From contig JADLZK010000246.1 in the NCBI GenBank assembly GCA_015847255.1, forward strand, positions 1 to 64,000: DNA of 64,000 nt, read 5' to 3'. How positions within the stretch are numbered: the stretch's first letter is position 1; each line of letters starts with the position of its first letter. The notes under the pieces were generated by a model. It did no database searches, was not told the origin of the DNA, and saw only the letters and a program-made list of their open reading frames with translations. The DNA comes from Hyparrhenia diplandra (lineage: Eukaryota; Streptophyta; Magnoliopsida; Poales; Poaceae). The position numbers and the translations under genes are program-made. Below, piece by piece: positions 34,338-44,520 of this stretch.

Positions 34338-35560
34338 GGGTAGAAGCGACGTAGCTGTTCTATGTTCCAGGCGTTGGAGTAGACTTCGCCCTTCTCGTTC
34401 TTCAACTTGTAGGTTCCGAGCCTTAATATTTCGGCGATGAAATAAGGCCCTTCCGGGGGTGGTGGCGTGAGTTTGTGACGCCCTTTGTTGTCGTCGTCTT
34501 CACCGAGCACGGGTCGTTGACTTGGAACTCCCGAGGCTTCAGCCGCTTGGCGTGATACTTGCGCGAGCTTGTTGGTATCTCGCCGAGTGCGGAGCGCAAC
34601 GTCTCGGGCTTCATCAACTTGGTCAATGGAGTCTTGCCTCGCCCTCGCTGGTTGCCTTGCTCGGTGTAGGCTCGCAGCCTCGGGGACCCATATTCGATGT
34701 CCGTGGGCAAGATTGCCTCGACCCCATAGACTAGAAAGAAAGGGCTGAACCTCTCGTGGCTCGGCTTTTCGTTGTTTGAAGGCTCCATAGAACCGACGGC
34801 AGCTCTTGGTACCATCTTTTCCCGTATTGGTTCAGGTGATTGAAGATCCTCGGCTTGAGCCCTTGCGGGATCATGCCGTTGGCACGCTCCACTTGACCGT
34901 TGGTCTTCGGGTGAGCTACGGCCGAGGTATCCACTCGGATGCTATAGTCGTCGCAAAAAGTCGAGGAACTTCTTCCCCACGGTTGGTTCCGTTTGCCGTG
35001 ATGATGGAGTTCGGGACTCCAAAACGGGAAATGATATTTGTAAAGAATTTCACCGTTTCCCACGTGTGAGGGTTCACCACGGCTCGGGCTTCGATCCATT
35101 TGGAGAACTTGTCAATGGCGACTAGGACGTGAGTGTGTCCTCCGGGCGCCCTTTCGGGGGCCCAATCATGTCGAGTCCCCACACCGCAAATGGCCACGTA
35201 AGAGGTATGGTTTGCGGTGCTTGAGTGGGAGGTGCGTCCCGCGCGCGTAGAATTGGCATTCCTTGCGTGTACGCACGACTTGGTTCGCGTCTCGCACCGC
35301 CGAGGGCCCAGTAGAAGCCTTGCCACGAAGACTTTACCGACTAGAGTCCTCGGGCGGCGTGATGACCGCATTCCCGCGGTGGGTGTTAACGAGCAATTCT
35401 TGGCCTTCACCGAGGGTATGCATCGCATGTATACTCCCGAGGCTCCTCTCTTGTAGAGTTCCCCTTTCTCTCCAATCGGTGTGAAGGACTTCGCCCTTCG
35501 GGCTAAGCGGCGAGCCTCGGTCTTGTCCTCGGGTAGCTCTCCTCGGGTGAGGTACTCCAT
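34338..35560 (-). pseudogene. Gypsy integrase, decayed
   Basis: On the minus strand: GGHTHVLVAIDKFSKWIEA, FGVPNSIITANGTN, AHPKTNGQVERANGMI, FFLVYGVEAILPTDIEYGSP, then the C-terminal RRFYP and stop at about 34,338. These are the core and C-terminal blocks of plant gypsy integrases. The DDE triad is damaged: IITDNGT reads IITANGT (about 35,000). The Glu in NGQVERANG is kept. Several frameshifts separate the blocks. The zinc-finger region before the core (about 35,220-35,560) is only faintly visible. Confidence 0.85.
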
Positions 35561-35679
35561 CGGCGGTTTTCTCCGGTCGGGGACCGGGCCGACGCCGCCA
35601 TAGCTTCGGGTGTGGCTTGGCGTGTGCCGCCCTCGTGAGCCCCGAGGGTACTTCCGAGGGGGTTTACTTGACCGAGGGT

Positions 35680-36051
35680 TTATTGAGGTCTCGGGTGAGG
35701 ACGTTCGGGGAACGGTACCTCGGGTTCTTTGCGACCTTGGCGGTTCATCCGCGGCCTCGTTGTAGCGTCTCGGCGTATGCTTGTGCTCAAGCCCATGGAA
35801 CTTTTTCCTCTAATTTGCGCACTTCCGACAATACGCCTCCATCTTCGGGTCGTGGCACGCCGAGGGCCTTCATGACTTGGTCGATGACCAACTACGAATC
35901 CCCCCACGGTTTCCAACCGTCGGATTCCGAGGTCCGCCGCGATCAGGAGACCGTTGACGGCGCCTCGTGATTCTCGCGACGTTGTTGGAGGGGGAAAATG
36001 CGGCCGGATGGCATACCTCGTGTGAACCTCAAAGGGTGAAATGAAGAGCAA
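35680..36051 (-). pseudogene. Second RNase-H-like segment of the gypsy pol
   Basis: Between the RT/RNase H block and integrase, the minus strand carries fragments matching the second, 'additional' RNase H of Tat elements: an FTLEVHTRYAI-like block and a KMEAYCRK--KLEEKFHGLE pattern spread over frames. It is strongly decayed. Assignment rests on position and pattern. Confidence 0.5.
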
Positions 36052-36072
36052 ACCAGCCCCGCGCCGCCTTCA

Positions 36073-37946
36073 TCATGGATTCATCGAAATACATGGTCCA
36101 AGACTCGGCCCGGATGGGTACGGGGGTAGCGTGTATCGGTCCATTCGGCCACAAAGTCGGCTAGGACACGGGATTTGATCGCCTTTGCGGGCAGGAATGA
36201 TATAGTTTCGCCCATGAGCTCCACCGCCCACTTCGCCACTCTTCCCGTGGCCTCTCGGTTTTTGGAGGATCTCCCGAGGGGGAACGAGGATACCACGGCA
36301 ACGGTGTGCGCGAGGAAGTAGTGGCGAAGTTTCCTTCGTGTCGATCACGATGGCGTACAATAGCTTGTGCATCCGCGAATACCTCGTCTTGGTGTCGGAA
36401 AGCACTTCAGCGATGAAGTAAAGCGGGCGTTGTGCGGCAACGTGTGCCCCTCTTCCCGATGCTCCACTCGACCACCGCGCCGACCACCCGGGTAGTGGCG
36501 GTGGCGTATAAGAGCGAGGGTTTCTCCCGGATTTGGCGGTACGGGACCGGTGGGTTTGTCGGGAGCTTCTTGAGGTTGCCGAGAGCCTCTTCGGCCTCGG
36601 GGGTCCGTGCAAAGCGCTCGGACTTGCGAAGGAGCGGTAGAGGGGCGGCCCTTCTCTCCCGAGGCGTGAGATGAACACGCTTAATGAAGCCGGGCAGCCC
36701 ATGACCTTCTCGTACTCCCTTGAGATCTTGGATCGGACCCATCTTGGTGATCGCGTCAACCTTGGTGGGGTTTGCTTCGATGCCTCATTGAGAGACGATA
36801 AAACCAGCCAAAGCATCCTCGGGGGACCCCGAATACGCATTTTTCGGGGTTGAGCTTGACTCCCTTCTTGTTTAGGCACTCGAAGGTTTCCCGAGGTCAC
36901 CCACGAGGTCCGACGTTTTCTTGGATTTGACCACTATGTCGCCGACGTAGGCCTCCACGATCCTTCCAATGAGTTCCCGAAGATGATTTGCATGCACCGC
37001 TGGTATGTTGCCCCAAAGATTCCTCGGCCCAAGGGCATGGTGAGGTAGCAATACATCCCGAAGGGTGTTATGAACGAGGTCGCGGTGGGTCGGACTCTTT
37101 CATTTTGATCGGTGATAACCGGAATACGCGTCAAGAAAGGACAACGTTTCACATCCCCGCATTGGAGTCGACAATTTGGTCGATTCGAGGCAAAGGAAAG
37201 GGAACTTTCGGACATGCTTTGTTGAGACTAGTGTAGTCCACACACATCCGCCATTTCCCATTCTTTTTCTCTACTAATACGGGATTAGCTAACCACTCGG
37301 GGTGGAATACTTCTTTTATGAATCCGGCCTCCGGTAGCTTGTGGATCTCCTCGCCGATGATCTTCCGCTTGGCGTCATCAAAACGGCGCAAGCGCCGCAT
37401 GACCGGCTTTGAGCCCGGCCGGATGTCTAGGGAGTGCTCGGCGACATCCCTCGGTATGCCCGGCATGTCGAGGGTCCCCACGCAAACGTCTTGGCATTCG
37501 CGCGGAGGAAGTCGACGAGCACGGCTTCCTATTTCGGATCCAGTCCGAGCCGATGGTCGCCGGCTTCTCCTTCGGGTTCTTGGGATCGAGTGGGATCTTC
37601 TTGGTGCCCGAGGAGGGCTCGAAGCTCCCAGTAGCGGGCGCTTGGCCTCATGCTCGATCGTGATTTCGTCAAAGCTTCTCTTCGCGATCGGCGATGAGTG
37701 CCTCGGCAACGGCGAGTGCCTCGGCATACTCCACGCTCTCCACGTCGCACTCGTATGCATGATGGTGCGAGGGGCCGGTCGTGATGACACCCCTTCGGCC
37801 CCGGCATCTTGAGCTTGAGGTGCGTGTAGTTCGGGACGACCATGAACTTGGCGTAGCGAGGGCCGCCCCGAGGAGTGCGTGGTAAGTACCGCGGACCCCA
37901 AGGATCTTGAATGTGAGAGTCTCTTGCACGAAGTTCGAGGGGTCAC
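36073..37946 (-). pseudogene. Gypsy reverse transcriptase and RNase H, decayed
   Basis: RT blocks in order on the minus strand: EEIHKLPEAGFIKEVFHPEW, NPVLVEKKNGKWRMCVDYTS (about 37,290-37,235), FPLPRIDQIVDS, then in shifted frames a SGYH-like block and RIVEAYVGDIVVKSKK (about 36,975-36,930). The catalytic YVDD reads YVGD. GFIKRVHLTPRE and a KWAVELMGETISFLPAKAIK block mark the connection and RNase H region. At least six frameshifts. The protein once served reverse transcription of the element RNA. Confidence 0.9.
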
Positions 37947-37949
37947 CGA

Positions 37950-38342
37950 AGCAAACCGGTAAGTCGATCCGCCCGAGGGGCTTTAGCCGCTTCTTTGGGG
38001 ACGACACCATTGAACGCCGGCCCTCCGAGGGCGGATCTTGGACTTGTCTACCCCGAGGAGGTCGAGGGTTTCTTCGTAGATGAGGTTGAGGTTGCTCCCT
38101 CCGTCCATAAGGACTTTGGTGAGCCGAGTGTTGGCGATGATGGGATCCACCACCGGTGGATAAGCCCCGGGTTCGAGGATGTCTTTGGGGGGTGATCCGA
38201 CCGGTCGAAGGTGATGGCCTGGTCCGACCACTTGCGCAGACTTCGGGGGGTTGCCGGCTCCGTGCGTGGCATAGACCTCCCGACGCTCCTTCTTCTTGTT
38301 GCCGCCACGGACATGTTCTTTGGTGCCGCCGTCGAAGATCAT
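37950..38342 (-). pseudogene. Gypsy aspartic protease region
   Basis: The minus strand reads TRLTKVLMDGGSNLNLIYEE (about 38,125-38,065), the Tat-type protease active site with DGGS in place of DTGS, preceded by FDRSDHP/GPGHHLRPVG-like sequence typical of the gag-protease linker. Frameshifted at both ends. Confidence 0.82.
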
Positions 38343-38352
38343 GAAGCGTTAT

Positions 38353-39433
38353 TCACCTTCGGGAACTCCTCGTTGCCCTTGGCGCCACCCTCGGGAGCCT
38401 CTTCCTCTTCACCCTCGGGGATGGCATTGAGCTTGGCGAAATGTTGGCGTACCCTCTTGCACTCCCGAGGGTATGCTTGACCAGGGTAGCTATGGTTACG
38501 GCATGGCTTCTTGAGCATGTCATCGAAGGTTTCTTGTGGCGGGGTCGGGACCCCTTGCGATCGACCGCAGCCACCATGTCTTCATCGCCCGCTTGGGCGG
38601 CGTGGCCCCTTGCCCGCTTTGCGGCTCTTATCTTTCTTCTTTTTTCTTCTTGCTCTCCCGAGGTTGCGATCCCTCGGGCTCCTCTTCCTTGCGCTTTCCC
38701 TTGCGAGCCCCGATTGAGCAGAGCCCCGACGGCCTCCTCACCGCCGGCGAACTTGGTGGCGATGTCCATCGGCTCGTTTGCCTCGGTGGGAGTCCGGCGC
38801 CCGGCTTCTTCATGAGGTCTCGACAAGTGGTGCCGGCCAAGAAGGCCCCGATGACGTCCGAATCCGTCACGTTAGGGAGCTCGGTCCGTCCGCTTGAGAA
38901 GCGCCGGATGTAGTCGCGCAGGATTCGTCGGATTTTTGTCGGCGGTTTCGGAGATCCCACGAGTTACCGGGCGTAGGTATGTGCCCCGGAAGTTACCGCG
39001 GAAGGTTCTCACCAAGTCCGCTTGAGTTTGATATGAGGTTGGGTGGAAGGTGTTCGGCCAAGCTCGCGGACTTCGGAGAGGTACGAGGGGGCAAATTTCG
39101 ATTATCACTTTGTCATCGTGTGCCTCGCGAACCGGCATGCCGCCCGATAGTCGCCCGGCCCATACCTCGGGACGAGTCTCTCCGTGTACTTCTCGAGATG
39201 GCTCGGGGGGCCCAAACGCGCGCAGGAGTGGTGCCCTCCCGATGTCCCCCGGTGAAGGCCCGAGGCCGGGCGGATCGGGAGTACCCCGGTCCTCTCGACC
39301 CGCCCGTGAGCCTCGTCGCTTGTCGTCCCGAGGCGAGCCACGCCGTGGCGAGCCCGCTGCCGTTCGATCTCGTCCCCGAGGTCGGGCGCCTCGGTTGCGG
39401 TCGCGGTGCGGGTCTTCTATGCGTTCCCCGCAT
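38353..39433 (-). pseudogene. Gypsy gag, decayed
   Basis: Contains LRDYIRRFSSGRTELPNVTD, VIGAFLAGTTCRDLMKKPG and, after a frameshift, EPMDIATKFAGGEEAV, the standard retrotransposon gag domain in Tat-like elements. GNFRGTYLRPVTRGI lies just before it. A Lys/Arg/Glu-rich linker follows, and the zinc-knuckle area is weakly visible. It is broken into at least three frames. Confidence 0.85.
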
Positions 39434-40756
39434 CGGGCGGTTGCAGCGGTTGTCGTCCGGGCGCTCCCGGGCGGGCCTTGCCGGGGGCTCGGCTCGATCC
39501 GGTGGACGGAGCCCCGCCGACTTCGCCCGATTCCTCTCGCCGCCGTGACGTCACGGCCCGATCCCGGGAAGCGGAACTCTCTGCCTGTTGCACCGCCGCC
39601 TTGTCAAGGAGTTGACGGAGGCCTTCCCGTATGCGCCTACCCTCGGTAGTGGAGGGCTCGGGCATTTCGTACCAGCATGGCGGCCGCCGCCACGTTGAGG
39701 CCCGGCTCGTTGAAGGGGCCGCTATGCCAGGGGATTGGAGGCACCCCGGCCGGTCCGCCACGTCCGCCGCCATCGTGAGCTTGAGGTGCCCCCGGGGCTG
39801 CTCGGGTTGAGCCCGCTGCTCGCCGGATGCTCCCGCTCCGGTCCGCCGGTCGGGCGGATTCCGCCGGATTCGTTCTGCGCAGATCTCGTAGCCGGGCGTT
39901 TTTGGCCGGCGAAGTGCCCGTGCGCTACGGATGGGCCGGGCGGCCGCCGGCGCCGGAGCTCGTCGTGGCGCACGCCCGCGCATCATCTTCGCGGACGCCG
40001 GTGAACCGGCCATCCCGTGGCGGGACCTCGACATTGAAGCATTCCCGCGTGGGGTCATAGTACTCGTCTTCATCATCGCCGGTGCACGGTGCGCCAAACG
40101 TCCGGAGGAGGTTTCGATTCTCGGACGGTAGAGCGAGTCCCTCGGCCCGGGACCGGGCCCGGTTGAACCCGGAGGGGGTGGCATGGCGGGGTCGTCCCCG
40201 TCCTACGGAGGATGCGCTCCTCCGAGTGAATGTCCATGGGATAACGCCCCGTGGAACGACGGGTGGTCTGGCTCGTGCTCTCCTGGCGAAGGCTTCGACT
40301 GAGGTTTCAAGCCGGCGAGGATTCACCGGGACTCCCTCCAGGATGACCGGAGCGGAGGCGTTTTCCCGACGATTAGGGTTTCGGGGTACCCTACCACGAG
40401 CGGGTGGCGGGTAAGGTATTTCCGGGGCCTAGGGTTCCTGGGAGCCCTTCGCGTCGGCGGGCCGGGGATACGTCGGCGGATTCGAATCCGTTGCTTGGAC
40501 GCGCGCCTTGCGTGGTGATGGGTCCGCCTTGCCCGCCCGCGCGGCGGCGTGTTGATGGGCTCGCCGCGGGCGCGATGCGCCGCCCTCCCTTCTACCCGCA
40601 CGTCGGGCGAAGGATCATCTCGTAGTTGTGGCCGGCGCCACAAATGCGGCGTCCGAAGAACGGTGGTGTTCGCGCGGGAGCTCGTGCTCGGCGGCGGGGT
40701 GGAAACGAAGGCGGAAACGCCATGAGGGTCGATGGAGATGCAGATTGCACACGGCG
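39434..40756 (-). other. Gypsy 5' leader and gag N-terminal region
   Basis: GC-rich DNA between the primer-binding site and the recognisable gag domain. Minus-strand frames (39,417-40,184; 40,323-40,775) are Arg/Pro/Ala-rich with no motif. An ESSASRDRAVTSRRREESG stretch could be the N-terminal gag linker. Confidence 0.5.
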
Positions 40757-40776
40757 CCCCTACCGGGCGCGCCAAC
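40757..40776 (-). other. Primer-binding site
   Basis: On the minus strand the LTR is followed by gttggcgcgcccggtagggg, the tRNA-priming site typical of Tat-like grass gypsy elements (usual form gttggcgcgccaggtagggg, from memory). It fixes the right LTR as the 5' LTR. Confidence 0.82.
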
Positions 40777-42127
40777 CGTCGGCGTTCGAGGAACGGTGGG
40801 TGCCTCGGGTGCCGGCAATAAAGAATTTATAAGCCGTGTGCCTCCTCCCTCGATGGCGTGGCGCAAGATGGACACGGACGCTTGGCGGTTTATCCTGGTT
40901 CAGGCCAACGGGGCCCTACGTCCCGGCGGGGGTGTGTCCCGCTCGTGTTACCTCGCGCTCAAAGGTGAGCCTGCAGTAGGGGTTTCGAGGGCGGCCGCGG
41001 GGGGAGACGCGGGTCTCAAGCCCCACGATCGTGGTTATGGTGGTGGTGGTGTGCGGTTTCCTCCGTGTGAACCGAAGTTGAGCGGGCTCGAATCGAATCC
41101 CTCTAATGAGGCATTACTCCCCCCTTTTATAGGAGAAGGAGAGAGATAATGTTTACACCGGTGGACACCTAGGTGGCTAATTCGAGGCTGCACCGGTTGC
41201 ATGTGCTTGTTGCCGAGGGGTCGGCCGGCTTGGATGTCGCTTGATGAAGACACGCGCCCCGATCCGATGGTGGGCGTGCCGTCCTCCTGGCGTGGCCCCG
41301 AGGGTCGTGAGGCGTCCCTCACAATCCGCATGGCGAGGGCGGTCAGGTCGCCGGCTATGCGTGTCGTGTGCGAGGGTCCGGCCCATCGTGGCGTTTTGGC
41401 GGTGCTCGGGAAATGCACGGTGTCATCCGGTTTCCGTCTTGCGGGTGGCGTAACATGTCACTGGTTCAGCTTTGCGTCCCATCAATCGGATTGGGGAGAC
41501 GATTCGCGCGATTCGATTTGATCAAGGCGTAATCGATGGCACCGGGCGCCTCGCCTGCCGTGCGACCGCATTGAATGCGGCGGTTTCCCTTCCTACGGAC
41601 GGAACCTCCCACGCCCGAGGGTCGGCGACCCTAGACGGGCTAGTTGGGGCTACGCCTCACCCGAGGATGGAGAGCTGGTCTCCCTCGGGCGAGGCGGAGT
41701 TTTTGCGCCCGAGGGTGGTGAGCTAGGCCACCCTCGGACGGCGGAGATTTCTCCGGGGCGGTGAGCTAGGCCGGCCTCGGGCGAAACGGAGATGCGTGGT
41801 CGAGTCCGAGCCATGGTTTTGGCGTCGACGTGGAACGTCATGGTTCGTTGTTTTGCAGAGGTCCTTGACCTTGTCCTTTGTGAGCGTAATAAGCTCTTTG
41901 CGTCGTGGTGATTCCATTTGGGCCGCTTTGTGGGCCGTCAGTGGAAGCCATCTCGTAGGCCGATTCCGTCGTCGTGTGAGCGTCGTGGCTCCATGGCTCA
42001 GTCCATCGTCCGTCGGGCCGTCCCTCCGTGCGGGATGATAGCGGGCTAGGTTTTCCGGGCCTTGGCGGGCCGGCAGATTCTCACAGTTTGGAGAATGTCT
42101 CGGGGCCCAATATTTAGGTCCCCGACA
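40777..42127 (-). repeat. LTR, 5' LTR in element orientation
   Basis: 1,351 bp; begins cgtcggcg and ends ccgaca on the plus strand. It aligns with 27,421-28,787 throughout, including the shared 'gaggcattactccccc(c)ttttataggag' block, a likely TATA region. Its inner end reads CG where TG is expected. Confidence 0.93.
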
Positions 42128-42132
42128 TATAT
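42128..42132. repeat. Target-site duplication TATAT, right
   Basis: Matches 27,416-27,420. Confidence 0.9.
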
Positions 42133-43085
42133 GATCTCCCTCCCAATCTTTAGGCACGCGGAAAAATTCACCCCCCATTGCGCGTATATTTCCGCACACG
42201 AGCCGCGCTCCTATCCTACGCGGAAACCTTCTTCACGCGATGGGGAAAGTTCACGTGGCTTGGGAAGTTTCGGTAGTTGCCGGTCCTCGTTGGGCCTGCT
42301 TCTCGCCTTGCATGGTAGTTCGCCGTGATGGCGTCGCCAACATCCCGCTCTACGCCGAGACGCGCATCGTGGGGTTCTACCGCCTGCCCGACTTCGCCAT
42401 GGATCCCGACGGCATTAGGGGCATGGCTTCCTACCGCAAGTCCGCCTTCACTCTCGGGCCGCAACATCCTCACCACCCCACCACCGCTTGATTCGATCGT
42501 TTTTGCGTTAATTAGATGATTTCTTGATCCATCATGCCTCATTTGTCAAGTTTACGCTAGGGAGAACCACAAGTTCGACTCGGCATCGTCGTTGTTGGTG
42601 GCCACAACGTCGTCTAGTGGAAGACCGACGGTGTCGCAGATGCGGCGGTGATGCGGTGCTCCTTCGGAGAACCACTTCCCTTGGATGTCGACGGGCGCGC
42701 CACTTGAAGTGCTGGGAGAAGTATGGCGGCGATGCCGGCGGGATGGATAGAACATCGGCGACCATATGGCCGTGTTAGCTTCCCGCCGATCGCGGACATC
42801 ATCCTCGGTCGAACTCGTACCTCTCCTTCTTCAAGTCGATCTCCTCTCTCTCGTCGTCATTTGTCGTAATAGTTGTGGTGTCGAGGACAACGAGTCGTAG
42901 GCCTCGGCTTTCTTGCGATCGGCGCTGCTGCGGCTTGGCGAGGTGAAGTCTACTCCGATCGCGCCCGGCGCATGCAACTTTAGTAGCGCGCAGTACATAC
43001 ATACCATCGTCGTCGCGGACGGCATTTACACGGTGCTCTACGGTTGTCGTGTCGCTTTGTGTTCACGAACCCCGCCGGGTTGTCG
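42133..43085. other. Unrecognised GC-rich region, possible gene remnants
   Basis: A plus frame at 42,240-42,491 contains IPLYAETRIVGFYRLPDF. Minus frames at about 43,025-42,530 contain EREEIDLKKERYEFDRG, then VDIQGKWFSEGAPHHRRIC and LPLDDVVATNNDDAESN after frame changes. They look like decayed coding sequence rather than chance, but I cannot name a family. Confidence 0.35.
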
Positions 43086-43290
43086 TTTTGACAAGGTTTT
43101 GGTCAAACATCGGGAATATAAATCATCAATAACTTTTAAGTTGTTGAGTTTGTAAATATAAAAATTATATGAGTAGATTTATCTTAAAAATACTTTGATA
43201 AAAGTATACATATATCACATCTTTATAAATATTTTTATAATAATAAGAGGTCAAAGTTATGTTTTGAAGACCGTGTCATTTGTCCTAAAC
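43086..43290. mobile_element. Stowaway-like (Tc1/Mariner) remnant
   Basis: AT-rich core between 'tttgacaaggttttggtcaaa' and 'aggtcaaagttatgttttgaagaccgtgtcatttgtcctaaacgacttc', a well-known interior of grass Stowaway-type elements. The tccctccgt-type ends are missing. Confidence 0.5.
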
Positions 43291-44174
43291 GACTTCTAAT
43301 ACCATCAGGAAGGGAATACGCGCGGCGAATCCGCCGCGCCTCATGGAATTGGAGGAAGGAAGGGGATCTAACCCAAATGCATGCGCGCAAGGAGAGGATG
43401 ATCGACGTCGCGCGATCGAGGAGAGGAAGAAGTCGCCGCATCCCAGATCAACTATCGGACCAACTAATTATTCCAAGTGAACCCAAATTTGGTTTTTGGA
43501 AGTCATATATTGGGATATAGGGCATCGTTGGAGATTGATGTTTTTTTCCATTTCAATACTTTTTTTTTTGGGAGTTGCTAAACTCATAGAAACTGAGATA
43601 AAATTATTGGGCACCGTTGGAGACGCCTGTGACGCTTGATGTTGTAGCCGAACACCCCTTGTAAATAACAAGGACAGGCAAGTCTAGGTATGTACGGTTC
43701 GTGAATCAAACGCAGTTTTTTTTTTTTTTTTTTTTTCAGGAAGCCTTGGTTTCAAACTATTTGGCACTTGAAAAATATAATATTTTTTAAAAGGGCAGCT
43801 GATCTAAAAAAATGTTTTGGCTGCCGGAATAGTAGTACAATGTATGTATTTGTACTTGAACAAAATAAAGCCTTCCAATGGGTAGGTATATCACATTTGC
43901 ATCCCAATAATCCCACTGTGGACTGAGCTTTGGTCGGTCTTCACAAGACTGACGAAATGTCTGATGGCGCAATCAGAATTAAGGTCCAGCACCATTACCG
44001 TTTCAAGCACGGCCATCGATCGACCGGGTCGCTCGTCAACGGCCGTTGACTGACTTGTGGGCCACCCCGTCGCTCCAGCCCCACCACACCTCACTTCCCT
44101 TTTTTCCTCAACAACAAAATTATCCGGTAAGCACGCGCTTCGAACTTTCTAGCAGCACATCGACGTGCCTCCGA
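43291..44174. other. Distal 5' flank of the GRP94 gene
   Basis: No gene recognised. A T-tract of about 24 lies at about 43,713-43,736. The stretch from about 44,040 is likely promoter. Confidence 0.45.
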
Positions 44175-44193
44175 CCAATCACATCGATCCACG
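44175..44193 (+). promoter_or_regulatory. ER stress response element (ERSE)
   Basis: CCAAT at 44,175-44,179 and CCACG at 44,189-44,193 are separated by exactly nine bases, the canonical ERSE form CCAAT-N9-CCACG. It lies about 330 bp upstream of the GRP94 start codon. ER-chaperone promoters in plants and animals use this element, bound by NF-Y with a stress-activated bZIP factor. Further CCACGTG words follow at about 44,309 and 44,353. Confidence 0.8.
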
Positions 44194-44412
44194 TGTCCAC
44201 TATTCAAGGGGCACACGAGATCCCAGCCCTTGGAGCACGTAGATCTCCCCATCGGACGGCCCTCCCCAGCTCCCGCACCACGTCAAGACCGGTGTCGTCG
44301 CCCAGTGAAAACCCGCCACGTGGATCGGATCCAATCGGCGCCGTCCGATCGTCCACGTGGACAGATCGCACCCGCGTGGACCGGGCGCACGGGGTCTCCT
44401 TGCCCCGGCCCG

Positions 44413-44421
44413 TTTTAAAGG
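44413..44421 (+). promoter_or_regulatory. TATA-like element of the GRP94 gene
   Basis: gttttaaag, about 105 bp before the ATG, followed by a likely 5' UTR. It is a weak match to the TATA consensus. Confidence 0.45.
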
Positions 44422-44520
44422 GCCTTTCGTCTCCGGCGCAGAGCGCGACGAACGAACTCATCACTGGTGGTGGTGCTCCGCAGAGTGAAGCGAAGCGAGG
44501 CGAGGCGAGGCGAGACGACG

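Larger units (their letters stand above)
27421..42127 (-). mobile_element. Ty3/gypsy LTR retrotransposon, Tat-like, 14.7 kb, minus strand
   Basis: Two LTRs, a 5-bp target duplication (TATAT), and between them, on the minus strand in element order: primer-binding site, gag, protease, reverse transcriptase/RNase H, integrase and polypurine tract. The protease-RT-RNH-IN order defines Ty3/gypsy. The protease LMDGGS motif, a second RNase-H-like segment, and a large extra region between integrase and the 3' LTR point to the Tat lineage. All reading frames are broken by frameshifts. The RT YVDD box reads YVGD and the second integrase Asp is Ala, so the copy cannot move on its own. The 5.5 kb beyond integrase carries a spliced gene on the opposite strand. 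Confidence 0.93.
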
